Below, piece after piece: positions 18,272 through 27,323 of a DNA stretch of 55,011 nucleotides (positions are counted from its first letter, which is position 1; the number at the start of each line of letters is the position of its first letter). Both the position numbers and the translations under genes were made by a program. Source of the stretch: Fischerella muscicola PCC 7414 (GTDB taxonomy: Bacteria > Cyanobacteriota > Cyanobacteriia > Cyanobacteriales > Nostocaceae); the NCBI RefSeq assembly GCF_000317205.1, contig NZ_AJLK01000062.1, positions 1-55,011 on the forward strand. Reading direction: 5' to 3'. Under the pieces are notes generated by a model. It saw only the letters and a list, made by a program, of their open reading frames with translations. It was not told where the DNA came from and did not search any database.

Positions 18272-19462
18272 TTAACCTACTCTCACCTGTAAGTAATTTA
18301 AGGCTTGTTTGAGTCCCTGCAAATCTTCCTGATAGCTCCAGTTTTGAATTTGTTTGAGGCTGATCTCTCCTGCGGAAATACTGTTAGCGATCGCCCAACG
18401 AATTGCCTCAGCTAAAGCCGTGATATCACCTACAGGATAAATTTGTCCATTTTGTCCGTCTTTCACCAAGTCAGATGCACAGCCTACTTGATCACTGACA
18501 ACCACAGCTTTACCTGCATTCATAACTTCATTAATTGCCAATCCCCAAGGCTCAAAACCAGAGGGTAAGACAAACACATCACACAAATCATACATAGCAG
18601 GCATTTGGGACTGATTCTGAAAACCTAAAAAGCGAATCGACTGCCAACCTGTTTCCTTCGCTTCAGCTTCCAGAGTTGGACGCAGAATCCCATCTCCCAC
18701 AAACAATAGGTAAGGTTCTGGTTCCTGCACACCGTCAGCCGAGAGTAATCGATAAGCTGCTAACAAATCCTGGGGACGCTTGACATCAATCAGTTTGGCA
18801 GCATAGAGAATAATTGGTCTGGCTGGATCTAAATTCAGCGATTTTCGTAGTTCCTGACGATGAGGAAGTTCTAGCATAACTTGCTTTTGGAAATATTCAT
18901 TATCAACCGCATAAGGAACTTGAAATAGACGCTTTTCTTCAACTCCATAGTTTCTGTAAAACTGATAGTTGAGAGTCCCGATGTAAAGAAATCCAGCTAT
19001 TTTCTCAAAAAGCCAGTTCAGAAAAACTCTTTTTGCTATTTTTTTCAGAGGATTAGTCGGTTCACTGATACCATTAGATTCTCCCCGCAGCAAAACAGGA
19101 ATACCCAATTTATTTGCTGCCAGCACCGCTTGTATACTACATAGCCAAGACCAACCATGCACCCAAACAACATCAAATTTTCCTTGTTCTAACTGTTTGA
19201 GAATGTCTGTTGCGATCGGTTGTTGTAACCAACTTTGCCACTGCTTGCTACCCCAGCAATTTAAAAAATAGTAATCATAACCCTCAGTTAATGGCACATC
19301 CCATGCAATTAATCGCCCAAATCCTTCATCTTGATAAGCCTTTAAAGAAAAATCACTGTAGAAAAAAACTTTCAAATCAATTTCTGGATCGGCAGCAACA
19401 AGCCGCAATAAAGGAGCCTGATACTGAATTGGATGAGAGACAAAGTAAGCTACACTTAGCAT
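18272..19462 (-). CDS. Glycosyltransferase family 4
   Basis: A 396-residue GT-B enzyme. Features: LSVAYFVSHPIQYQAPL at the start (acceptor-side histidine loop), VVWVHGWSWLCS, LLRGESNG, IILYAAKLIDVKRPQDL at the donor domain, and FVLPSGFEPWGLAINEVMNAG, where E-P-W-G-L-A-I-N-E is the EX7E motif. The SGFEPWGL form is typical of one GT4 subgroup. It directly abuts the CgeB-like gene (stop 18272, start 18271). The next gene upstream is the interrupted fkbM, so expression of the genes from here leftwards may depend on readthrough across the insertion elements or on an internal promoter. Confidence 0.89.
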   Translation of the reverse strand: MLSVAYFVSHPIQYQAPLLRLVAADPEIDLKVFFYSDFSLKAYQDEGFGRLIAWDVPLTEGYDYYFLNCWGSKQWQSWLQQPIATDILKQLEQGKFDVVWVHGWSWLCSIQAVLAANKLGIPVLLRGESNGISEPTNPLKKIAKRVFLNWLFEKIAGFLYIGTLNYQFYRNYGVEEKRLFQVPYAVDNEYFQKQVMLELPHRQELRKSLNLDPARPIILYAAKLIDVKRPQDLLAAYRLLSADGVQEPEPYLLFVGDGILRPTLEAEAKETGWQSIRFLGFQNQSQMPAMYDLCDVFVLPSGFEPWGLAINEVMNAGKAVVVSDQVGCASDLVKDGQNGQIYPVGDITALAEAIRWAIANSISAGEISLKQIQNWSYQEDLQGLKQALNYLQVRVG

Positions 19463-19502
19463 CAGTTAAGGTTAAAATCTCAAAAATTTATAGTTGATAG
19501 CT

Positions 19503-19759
19503 TTATTCATGCCAATCGTAATTAATTTGCAGCCTACCTAATGATTGCAGTTCTTGTTCTAGACCTGGAAGGTGATAGATGCATTGACCATGACATTTTG
19601 TCAGAATGTAACCGTAACTCTGCAACAATTTGTGAATTTCAGCACATTTTTCCCAACCACAAATGCTTTCATGGTACTCCATAGCAATAAAATCTATTTG
19701 GTGTTTCTTCAAGATATTATTTCCACCAGCAATTACTAAATACTCTGCACCCTCACAGT
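19503..19759 (-). pseudogene. fkbM-family methyltransferase, 3' fragment
   Basis: The minus strand reads EGAEYLVIAGGNNILKKHQ, then DFIAMEYHES and on to YDWHE and a stop: the C-terminal part of a FkbM methyltransferase. It continues, in frame, the 5' fragment at 22871-23494 if the 3.1-kb insertion and one 11-base target copy (19749-19759) are removed. The restored gene would be 289 codons, a normal length for this family. The fragment itself has no start signal and is unlikely to be expressed on its own. Confidence 0.9.
19749..19759. repeat. Target-site duplication of the outer insertion sequence (left copy)
   Basis: ACCCTCACAGT occurs here and at 22871-22881, directly outside the inverted ends of the outer element. 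The exact duplicated length is 9-11 bases, because the flanking T and A could belong to either the target or the inverted repeat. Confidence 0.9.
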
Positions 19760-20704
19760 AGGCTGTTGACTCTGTGCCTTTTTAAGGGGTAAAAGTTCAT
19801 GCAGTTTTTGTGTCGTGAACATCAGCAGAGAATAAAGTTTTTCTTTTCGAGAGCATAGATTGACTAAAAACTTCAGCTAGCCATGCTTCAACATCTGCAA
19901 AACTAACAGTGGAAAGTGCATTTTTAACAATAGTAGTTGTTATATTCATAGTAGATAAACAAATTGTTAATAACATCTGACCCATCTCTTTAAATGGGCA
20001 GCGTCCAGAAAATTGCTTATATTTTCCAAACAGTGATTCAATCACATCAGAAGTGGCTAAAAAAATCCCTTTGTCCTTAATTTGCGAAGATTGAGCAGCC
20101 AGGTAATCAAAAATATGCTGTTGAAAATCTTGGAGAGAGCTATCGGCGAATACAAATTTATTTTGCTCAAAATAGTCCAGAGATTGATGATTAAGTCCTG
20201 ATTGTTTTAGTTTGGTTTCAATACCTCGTGTTAGTGCTACCATTTGATTCCAATAAATCAGATCTAATTCATAATCAACTAACCATCCCAACTTCTCTCT
20301 TATTTTCTGATTAATTTGCTCTTCTTCAAGATTTGGCACTAATTCCATCAGAGTTTCTGCGGGAGAGTTTAACAGCTTAATAGCCCAATTTGTCAGCCTT
20401 TCTACATTGAAATAACGACATTGAGAACGCTGTGCTGGAGGAGATAAAAAAGATAATTCCGTTTGTTGTAGTCTTTGCCTGCATATGCTACATTTTTGAA
20501 TAAATGACTGGTATCTATCATCCGAATCTAACTGATATTTTAAAAGCAAAGCCATTGCATGAGTCACATCATGAGTGTAAATTAGGTCTGGATAGTTTTG
20601 TTGGTATAGCTTGATTCCACGAGCAAGGTCACTACTATGGTCTGCGACTATTTGTATTGGAACACCAACTCTTTTTGCTATTTTATCTAGTTGATACTGG
20701 ATCA

Positions 20705-20712
20705 TTTCTCCT
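20705..20712. repeat. 8-base target duplication of the nested ISL3 element (left copy)
   Basis: TTTCTCCT is present here and at 22127-22134, immediately outside the GGTTCTATCGCTCCC ends. Eight bases is the usual ISL3-family duplication. Confidence 0.93.
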
Positions 20713-22126
20713 GGTTCTATCGCTCCCCTTATGTAAAAAAGACAAAAGTTATTGAATTCATTGAATATAATTGTATATTAATATGCTGTCAAAGCATTGT
20801 AGAGGAAGGATTTTAGCTTTTTTCAGAATACAGTCAAAATGTTCATATGTAATTAAAAATACAAGAAGTTAAGTTTGAGGGTGCTAGTGATGAAATTTTC
20901 CGTAGAGAAAATGCTCAATCTAACAGGGATAAAAGTATTAAACTGCCATGAAATTGAAGGTATGGGATTAATTATAGAAATCGAAAAAAATGCGAAATCT
21001 TGTACTTGTCCAAAATGTGGTTATCAGGCAAGTAGCATACATCAAAATCATTGGCGAATAGTTCAGGATTTACCAATAAGCGATCGCCAAGTACAATTAA
21101 AAATTAATCGTCGTCAATTTCGCTGCAAAAAATGTCAAAGAATATTTAGTGAAGAGTTAGATTTTATAGATAAAAACCGGGGATATACTAAGAGATTAGC
21201 TGAGAATATTATCAAACAAGTATTAGATAGTAATATTCGTAGTGTTGCTTTAAGAAATGATTTAACAGAAGAAGAAATAGAATCGATATTAAATACACAA
21301 GCCATACTCATAGAGTCAATAAATTTTGCAAGAGTGAAAAGAATTGGGATAGATGAAATAGCTCTAGTAAAAGGACAAGGAAATTACTTAGCAATAATAG
21401 TAGATTTAGACACGAATAAACCGATAGAAATATTGCGTTCGCGTCGGAGTGAGGAGTTACGTAAACTCTTTGAGGGATGGGGTTCTACCGTGTTGGAGCA
21501 AATCCATGAAGTCAGTATTGACCTTTGGAATCCATATAGAAAATTAGTAGAAGAATTGATGCCAAATGTCGATGTAACAGCAGATAGATTTCATGTAATG
21601 AAACAGATTACAGACGAATTAGATACAGCACGTAAATCAGAAAAAAGGGCAGCCGAAAAAATTCCGAATAAGTCAGAAAAAGAAAGAAAATTAACTGGAA
21701 TAATAAAAAGCAAATATAGTTTACTTAAGAATGAGAAAGATTTGACCGATAAGCAGAAAGAAAAATTAAAATCTGTTCTGGAGGTCTCACCAAAATTATC
21801 AAAAATGCACGCCCTAAAAGAAGAGTTTAGAGAAATATTTGAAACGAAGTATTCTTGGGGAGAAGGAGTATTAAAATTACTTGATTGGATGCATGATGCT
21901 ATGTCATTTTTCCCCAAAAGTATTGGTACATTTCAGAGATGGTTTGGAGAAATAGTTGGTTATTTTGATAATAGAACAACAAGCGGAGTTGTGGAAGGAA
22001 TTAATAATAAACTCAAGTTAATTAAAAGATTGGGCTATGGCTTTCGCAACTTTGAAAATTTCAAATTACGAAGTTTATTAACTTGGCATTTTGGTATTAA
22101 TTATCCATAAAGGGAGCGATAGAACC
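20713..22126 (+). mobile_element. ISL3-family insertion sequence (complete, 1414 bp)
   Basis: Complete element with terminal inverted repeats GGTTCTATCGCTCCC, perfect over 15 bases and 20 of 21 overall, an 8-base TTTCTCCT duplication on both sides and one intact transposase gene. It inserted into the transposase gene of another insertion sequence in the opposite orientation. The matched target copies and intact reading frame point to a recent event and a possibly active copy. Confidence 0.93.
20890..22110 (+). CDS. ISL3-family transposase
   Basis: The 406-residue DDE transposase catalyses movement of the surrounding 1414-bp element. Near the N-terminus is a zinc-binding domain, CPKCG, then RCKKCQ (ISL3 zinc finger plus helix-turn-helix). 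The catalytic core has RIGIDEIALVKG (first Asp), VDVTADRFHVMK (second Asp) and SGVVEGINNKLKLIKR (Glu), all hallmarks of ISL3. I start at the ATG at 20890; an upstream TTG (20875) and GTG (20881) are in frame but homologues start MKFSVEKML. No frameshift or stop is seen, so the enzyme should be functional. Confidence 0.93.
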   Translation: MKFSVEKMLNLTGIKVLNCHEIEGMGLIIEIEKNAKSCTCPKCGYQASSIHQNHWRIVQDLPISDRQVQLKINRRQFRCKKCQRIFSEELDFIDKNRGYTKRLAENIIKQVLDSNIRSVALRNDLTEEEIESILNTQAILIESINFARVKRIGIDEIALVKGQGNYLAIIVDLDTNKPIEILRSRRSEELRKLFEGWGSTVLEQIHEVSIDLWNPYRKLVEELMPNVDVTADRFHVMKQITDELDTARKSEKRAAEKIPNKSEKERKLTGIIKSKYSLLKNEKDLTDKQKEKLKSVLEVSPKLSKMHALKEEFREIFETKYSWGEGVLKLLDWMHDAMSFFPKSIGTFQRWFGEIVGYFDNRTTSGVVEGINNKLKLIKRLGYGFRNFENFKLRSLLTWHFGINYP

Positions 22127-22567
22127 TTTCTCCTTTGGTGGAATCCATAATTTCTAATCCTAATAATTCCACATCTTCATGTGACAGCCCTCTGGTTTTC
22201 TCAATCACATTTTCCACAAGATGCTGTTGTGAAACACCCAAAACTACTAAAGCTTTTTGTTTTCCTAGTTCCAGTGTAAAATCGACAATAAATATCCAAT
22301 CATTTCGATACTCTTTTTCTCTTTTTAATTCATATATCCCAATTCTTCCTAACCATTTTCTGATACAAGTAAAGCTTGGAGTTGTCTGTGAAGAGGAATT
22401 TTTAAATAACTCAAATACTTTCTCTATTCCTCTAAAACTTATCCCACATTCAATTAAAAGCTCTAGCGCTAGCTGAATTGTTCTAGCGTCGTAATAATGA
22501 CCCTTGATCGTTAGTTCTTCACCAGAATTCTTGGCTTCTAAGTTGGTTGATTGGGTTTCGATTTCTT

Positions 22568-22574
22568 CTTTTTT
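22568..22574 (-). promoter_or_regulatory. Slippery heptamer A AAA AAG for -1 ribosomal frameshift
   Basis: On the minus strand, in the zero frame of the first transposase segment, the codons read GAA AAA AAG AAG; the heptamer A AAA AAG is the canonical bacterial -1 slippage signal. The downstream open frame begins exactly one base back and stays open through the catalytic core. Fourteen codons downstream of the site the zero frame stops, so ribosomes that do not slip make a short 83-residue protein. Confidence 0.75.
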
Positions 22575-22870
22575 TCTTCTGATTCTGCTCCGACATTCTG
22601 TTCTTTCAGTTTTAACTCTGCTGCCAGCGCACGCTTTTTCCAATGCTCTCGTGAATCAGATAAATCTCTGACTTTTATTTCTAAAGCTCTAACCTTTTTT
22701 TGTTTTTCTAAGGCTTTTTCTCTCCAATTATCTCGACCCTTCCGGAACAACCGTGCTAACCTACTAACTGGGCTTTTAAACTCCTGCATTTACTTTGACT
22801 TTGCTCGATACCGACGACATCATTATTGTATGAAATAATTTCGCCGGAAAACCAACAAAGTCAACAGCCT

Positions 22871-23494
22871 ACCCTCACAGTCAATTTTGAGCAGACGCAC
22901 TCTCTCTAATGAATTTCTTTGAAAAAATGCATCCAATGTAACGGTGGGAACTTTCTCGTAAGTAGAACCAAGTTTCCAATGCCGAAAGAAACTGCTAGCT
23001 CCTGTATTTGTAGAAGGGCGTAAGAAGAGATTAACTTCGCCTTCTTGATTAGAAATAGCAATAGGATGAACAACTATTGAATTGACAGAATTAAGGCTAA
23101 TATTCTCCTGAATAATACGTTGCAAACGGCTTTGAGGCTCAATGCAATGAACAGTACCATTTTGAATTAAAGATGAAGCCAGCACAGAGAAGTATCCTTC
23201 ATTTCCACCAACATCTACAAACACGTCATTAGCCCGTAAAACCAACTCTAGAAATCGTGACATTTGAGGTTCATAGACTCCTTGACACAAAAGTTCTAAT
23301 CCAAATACAGAGACAGGATCTACCAAGAACTTTTGACCTCTTTTTGTGCAAACATATTGTCGCTTTACTCTCAGTAGCTGCTTTGCGAATACACCTAGTT
23401 GGGTAGGTCTAATTTTTAGCAGCATAGTGTACATCTTTATATTCTGAGTATTTGTAGATAACATATTGCTTTTGTTTTCAGAAAGGTGCGTCAT
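22871..23494 (-). pseudogene. fkbM-family methyltransferase, 5' fragment
   Basis: Encodes residues 1-208 of a FkbM-type SAM-dependent methyltransferase: VFVDVGGNEGYFSVLA is the SAM-binding motif I, HCIEPQSRL motif II, and RLLKIDCEG the conserved post-motif. After KIDCEG the frame runs into the insertion sequence and ends in about 15 foreign codons. FkbM enzymes methylate sugar hydroxyls, so loss of this gene may change the methylation of the polysaccharide. The remaining SAM methyltransferase at 13047-13730 is of a different type and not an obvious substitute. Confidence 0.9.
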
Positions 23495-23513
23495 AAAATA
23501 TTCTTGTTAGCAA

Positions 23514-24857
23514 TTAAATGGGTTTGGAAAATAAGTCGCCGTTTGCATAGAGCTGATAAATTGATAACATCTGAGTTGCCACTGCCTCCATTGTTTGGGG
23601 AGACTTAATACCAGCACCAAGCCGCATCAGTAGTTGCCTATCTTGGCATAATCTTTGTAGTTGTTGACTCCAGGCAACTACAGACGCAGGTTCTACTAAA
23701 ATGCCGTTGACTTCGTGCTGAACTAGTTCAGCAATGCCACCTAAATTAGAACCAATCACAGGAACTCCAGCGGCAAAGGCTTCTAGCACTACCATTGGCC
23801 CAGTCTCTAACCATTGAGAAGGAACAGCTAACAAGTCATAATCTGTCAGGGTAGATATCACATTTTCAGGTGCAACTGGGGGTTTGAAACTGATGCGTGG
23901 GTCATTTGCTGTTATAGTTTGCAGTTGTTGTTGATAAGCACTACCGCTTGCACCTTGGGAAACACCATAGATATCTAAATTAATTGGCAAGTTAGGGACT
24001 ACTTGTAAAGCTTTGATCAGAATATGAATTCCTTTAGTGGGATCGAGCCTACCCAAAAAAGCAATTTTTAAAGCTGATTTAGCATATCTTGGCTGAGAGT
24101 TAATCGTTTCTGGTAAGTTGTGACAAAGACCTTGGCGAATAACAGTAATTTTGTCCTGAGGAACGTGGTTGAGTAACAAAACATCTCTGACCCAGTTGCA
24201 GACTGCGACAATGTGATTAACTTCCGCTAATAGGGTGCGTAAAGTACTATGGCGCAGACTAACTAATTCTGTCATTCTTAAGGCCGTCCAAGTACGCCCT
24301 TGTAAATTCAAATCGCCTAGCCACTTTCCTACCTGGGTTGGCAAACTAGCGATCACTTTCGCAATGTTTTTATCTAGTCCCAAACCTTGCAGTGTACACT
24401 GAGTGCAAGCATGTAAATCTATCTGACCATCACAGATTTGTGTTCCCCAGCGCATTAGAGTACCTCTTTGACAAGTAACGGTTGGGGTATGGTATGTAAA
24501 CACAACAGGAATTTTTCGTTGTTTCGCAGCTTGTACTATTCGCAGAGAAACACCTGATGTCAAAGCATGGAGATGTACTATATCTGGTTGTTCAGCATCC
24601 AGAAGACGGCTGAACTCTATGGCTGCATGTATATCCCCTTCTCCATAATTTTCTCGTAGATTTTTGAGTTGCTTCGACATTCCATATCGCCGTACTGGTA
24701 GCTGATGATGTAGGTAGGACTGATTAGCTTCTCCCGGCGCTGCAACTATAACTTCAACACTTTGTTGCTGCAAGTAGCGTGACAAAGCCTCAACGTAAAC
24801 TTCTGTTCCGCCAACAGGATCAGGATAGAAGCAGAAAGGGACTTGAATTATTTTCAC
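23514..24857 (-). CDS. Glycosyltransferase family 4
   Basis: A 447-residue GT-B enzyme. It opens MKIIQVPFCFYPDPVGGTEVY, with the glycine-rich acceptor-side loop, and has DIVHLHALTSGVS, IAFLGRLDPTKGIHILI at the donor domain and the EX7E segment LETGPMVVLEAFAAG. A cluster of cysteines between about residues 128 and 155 (CQRGTLMRWGTQICDGQ, then CTQCTLQG) resembles the Cys-rich linker of colanic-acid-type and actinobacterial GT4 enzymes, and may bind zinc. It is separated from fkbM by 19 bases and from the next gene by one base. Confidence 0.89.
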   Translation of the reverse strand: MKIIQVPFCFYPDPVGGTEVYVEALSRYLQQQSVEVIVAAPGEANQSYLHHQLPVRRYGMSKQLKNLRENYGEGDIHAAIEFSRLLDAEQPDIVHLHALTSGVSLRIVQAAKQRKIPVVFTYHTPTVTCQRGTLMRWGTQICDGQIDLHACTQCTLQGLGLDKNIAKVIASLPTQVGKWLGDLNLQGRTWTALRMTELVSLRHSTLRTLLAEVNHIVAVCNWVRDVLLLNHVPQDKITVIRQGLCHNLPETINSQPRYAKSALKIAFLGRLDPTKGIHILIKALQVVPNLPINLDIYGVSQGASGSAYQQQLQTITANDPRISFKPPVAPENVISTLTDYDLLAVPSQWLETGPMVVLEAFAAGVPVIGSNLGGIAELVQHEVNGILVEPASVVAWSQQLQRLCQDRQLLMRLGAGIKSPQTMEAVATQMLSIYQLYANGDLFSKPI

Positions 24858-24858
24858 G

Positions 24859-25854
24859 TTAGGTAGAAGTGATAGGAAATTTGGGAGTCAAGCTGTGAAT
24901 AATCTTTTTGATCCGACGATAGTTGAGAGCGATCGCCTCCGCTTGCTCATATCCCAACCATTGAGATATTTGTCTCAAACTTCTCGGACTAGAAGGAAGA
25001 TAATTAGGATTCAGATGATGAATTTTGGCAAGCACTTCTTTGAACTTTAAGCGATCGTGTTCAAAGTAAAATCTGGCTACCTGCCCGTAAGCCTTCTCTA
25101 ACGCGCTCCGACGTTCTGGAGTTATACTGCCATTAACTTTCCAGAAATCCTCTACTTGGCAAGCATTATTGAAACAATCTAAAACGAATTTAGCAGGGTT
25201 GCGGCGAGACAAACTATCTTTTTTATGGACTCGGTAATCTGCTTGTACGCCAGGCACATAAATAAAATTTCCCCCCACCAAAGCTGCATCTAAGAGAAAG
25301 CGAGCATCTTGAATGATAGGTAAAGATTTATTCCAACAGCCAATTTTCTCTACAACACGACGATGGTAAAGTAAGGCAGCAGGTGGCGCCCAAAAATCTG
25401 TAAATAATGCAATCTGGGGGTCAGCATGAATATCTTCAATTCGCCTAGCTACCACTTCCCCTGGATTAAATTTGCCATCTTCCCCTTCTTCTAGTCGTTG
25501 CCAGTCTGAGTATGCAACATCTGCATCGTTATTAATAAGAGCATTTACCCGTTTTTCTAATGCATCTACCCGCAATAAATCATCTGCATCTAAATATTGA
25601 ATAAATCTACCTTGTGCTAATTCTGTTCCTCTGTTGCGAGCGGCGCTTGCTCCTTGATTAGAGGTAAATTCAGCTTTCACTCTTGAGCCAAAAGAGCGAA
25701 TTAAAGTCGCTGTATTGTCTGTTGAACCATCATCAATAACAATAATTTCAAGATCCTTTAATGTTTGCTCAAATACACTCTCTAAGGTTTCTGTTAAAAA
25801 AGATGCTGTATTATAGCATGGAATAATTACTGAAACTAATGGTCTGATAATCAT
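24859..25854 (-). CDS. Glycosyltransferase family 2
   Basis: A 331-residue GT-A enzyme beginning PLVSVIIPCYNTASFLTETL, with EIIVIDDGSTDNT and the metal-binding YLDADDLL motif; then QDARFLLDAAL, which matches the conserved acidic acceptor site. C-terminal residues are helical and charged. It abuts the GT4 start by one base. A short repeat-bearing gap follows upstream, so a new transcript could begin here. Confidence 0.88.
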   Translation of the reverse strand: MIIRPLVSVIIPCYNTASFLTETLESVFEQTLKDLEIIVIDDGSTDNTATLIRSFGSRVKAEFTSNQGASAARNRGTELAQGRFIQYLDADDLLRVDALEKRVNALINNDADVAYSDWQRLEEGEDGKFNPGEVVARRIEDIHADPQIALFTDFWAPPAALLYHRRVVEKIGCWNKSLPIIQDARFLLDAALVGGNFIYVPGVQADYRVHKKDSLSRRNPAKFVLDCFNNACQVEDFWKVNGSITPERRSALEKAYGQVARFYFEHDRLKFKEVLAKIHHLNPNYLPSSPRSLRQISQWLGYEQAEAIALNYRRIKKIIHSLTPKFPITST

Positions 25855-25900
25855 TTAAAAAATATTTCTATTGTTTTTTGTAACTATTATTTGTAACTAT

Positions 25901-26014
25901 TAGACATCTCCAGAAATTAATTATGCGTTACCCAAAATCCTTGTAGAGACGCGCTGTTTGAAGCGTCTCTACATTCCATGGCGCGTCTCTACATTCTTTT
26001 TCACCAGATGTCTA
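25901..26014. repeat. MITE-like palindromic element
   Basis: A 114-bp noncoding unit bounded by inverted TAGACATCT (25901-25909) and AGATGTCTA (26006-26014). Inside are GTAGAGACGC (25943-25952) and two copies of GCGTCTCTAC (25963-25972, 25983-25992), so the left half can fold into a 10-bp hairpin. The GTAGAGACGC/GCGTCTCTAC core is a dispersed repeat seen widely in filamentous cyanobacteria. It has no gene of its own and lies between two glycosyltransferase genes. Confidence 0.6.
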
Positions 26015-26063
26015 TGAAAGTCGATACTATTTATTGCAATGCTGAAAGCATAATTAAGCATAT

Positions 26064-27290
26064 TTAGTTTCTTGATAACTGATGGTAAATTTCAATGTAT
26101 CGTTTTGCCTGAAGTTCTAAGCTGTATTCAGTCAGAGCTATTTGTCGACAGTTTTGCCCCATCTGCTGGCGCTGTTGGTTATCTTCTAAAAGCTGCACAA
26201 TGCCATTACACAAATCTTGAGCATCCTCTGGTGAGGCTAAATAGCCAGTGATACCTGGACGTACTAAATCTGGGACACCACCAATTTTGAAAGAAACCAT
26301 CGCAGTCCCACAAGCCATGCTCTCTTGCAGTACTAACGGTAGATTATCAGCACGAGTCGGAAAAATAAACAGATCAGCGGCAGAATAGGCAATGGACTTG
26401 AGACGATCGCTGCTTACGTACCCAAGATTCAGGTTAGGCATCCCCACTACTTCCGCAAGAGATTCACTACCATAACCGATAGTCAGAAGCATAGTTTCCG
26501 CTTTCAGTGAATCTGGTAAGGCTTGCAGAGCTTTGACTAGTAAGTCACCACCCTTGCGGCTATATTTTATATCTAAAGCTGCAAACATTAAAACTTTTTT
26601 ATCTGCTGGAATGCCAAGGATGGAACGGCATTTTTCAGTGTCAAGAGGCTGATAAGCTTCCGTATCAATACCATAAGGAATGTGATGAATTGACTTGTCT
26701 TGCAGCATACTCTGCTTCACTTGCTCAGCCAGCCAAGTACTGGGAGTCACTATGGTGAGGTGAGAGCGGCTGTAAACCCAGTTTTTTACTTTCCACTCTA
26801 GGTAAGTATTATCTCTGGCAATGGCTGGATAGGTAGCTGGATAAGGACATTTGCCACAACCAAATTTCCAGCGATCGCAATCATAACTATAAGAGCAATG
26901 CCCAGTAAAGCTCCACATATCATGGAGTGTAAAAACAGCAGGCTTATTTTCCGTTAAATAGGGAATTGCTAAGTAGTTAAAATAACCAGTATGCAAGTTG
27001 TGAAAGTTAAGAATATCTGCTTGTTTATAGAAGTTATGCTTGGGAATATCAAAACTGCCGAGCCAGTTAATATCATTAAGTCCAAAATGGCAAGCGAAGC
27101 GATAACACAAATTTTCAACACGGTACTTACTGCGAGGAGCAGTTACTACGCAGTCACTGCTGTTTGTGAGCGTTCCCACCAGTATGCGCGAGTCTACACC
27201 TTGAGCTAGCAAACCTTGATGTAGTCGGTAACCTGCGATTCCTGCTCCATTACCGAGACCATCAGATTGATTGATATGTAAAATATTCAT
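26064..27290 (-). CDS. Glycosyltransferase family 4 (WcaC-like)
   Basis: A 408-residue GT-B enzyme. N-terminal INQSDGLGNGAGIAGYRLH is the acceptor loop; FTLHDMWSFTGHCSYS followed by a C-rich CDRWKFGCGKCPY (residues about 139-151) is typical of the colanic-acid WcaC-like group and probably binds zinc. The catalytic segment reads ADNLPLVLQESMACG, with Asp in place of the first Glu of EX7E, common for this subgroup. It is the first gene left of a 33-base gap after the 552-residue GT gene. Confidence 0.9.
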   Translation of the reverse strand: MNILHINQSDGLGNGAGIAGYRLHQGLLAQGVDSRILVGTLTNSSDCVVTAPRSKYRVENLCYRFACHFGLNDINWLGSFDIPKHNFYKQADILNFHNLHTGYFNYLAIPYLTENKPAVFTLHDMWSFTGHCSYSYDCDRWKFGCGKCPYPATYPAIARDNTYLEWKVKNWVYSRSHLTIVTPSTWLAEQVKQSMLQDKSIHHIPYGIDTEAYQPLDTEKCRSILGIPADKKVLMFAALDIKYSRKGGDLLVKALQALPDSLKAETMLLTIGYGSESLAEVVGMPNLNLGYVSSDRLKSIAYSAADLFIFPTRADNLPLVLQESMACGTAMVSFKIGGVPDLVRPGITGYLASPEDAQDLCNGIVQLLEDNQQRQQMGQNCRQIALTEYSLELQAKRYIEIYHQLSRN

Positions 27291-27323
27291 CTTGGAAAAA
27301 TATTTTTATCTGTTCCCTATTGC

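Larger units (their letters stand above)
19797..22789 (-). pseudogene. Outer-element transposase, split by ISL3 insertion
   Basis: Three segments restore one protein. Frame 1 (22538-22789) is a basic, coiled-coil N-terminus beginning MQEFKSPVSRLARLFRKGRD. Frame 2 (from the slippery site to 22135) has IFIVDFTLELGKQKALVVLG, with the first likely catalytic Asp. The last segment (19797-20712) has QIVADHSSDLARG (second Asp) and ATSDVIESLFGKYK (likely Glu). Without the nested element and with a -1 shift, the length is 523 codons plus stop, with no other lesion. The join reads DSTKGE/MIQYQLDKIA. The only damage seen is the ISL3 insertion, so this copy is inactive but was recently whole. Confidence 0.82.
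19760..22870 (-). mobile_element. Insertion sequence inside fkbM, itself interrupted by an ISL3 element
   Basis: Outer ends are inverted: AGGCTGTTGAC at 19760-19770 and GTCAACAGCCT at 22860-22870, extending imperfectly inwards. An 11-base target duplication flanks it. Removing the nested ISL3 copy and one 8-base target copy leaves an element of about 1689 bp with a single transposase read by -1 frameshifting. The family is not one I can name: the transposase has DDE-like acidic positions and an N-terminal coiled coil. Target-duplication length would fit IS4-like groups but the protein does not clearly do so. Confidence 0.88.

Noticed and set aside
22551-22838. Plus-strand frame opposite the outer transposase
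   Set aside because: Phe/Ser-rich antisense of a Lys-rich coiled coil, a typical shadow.
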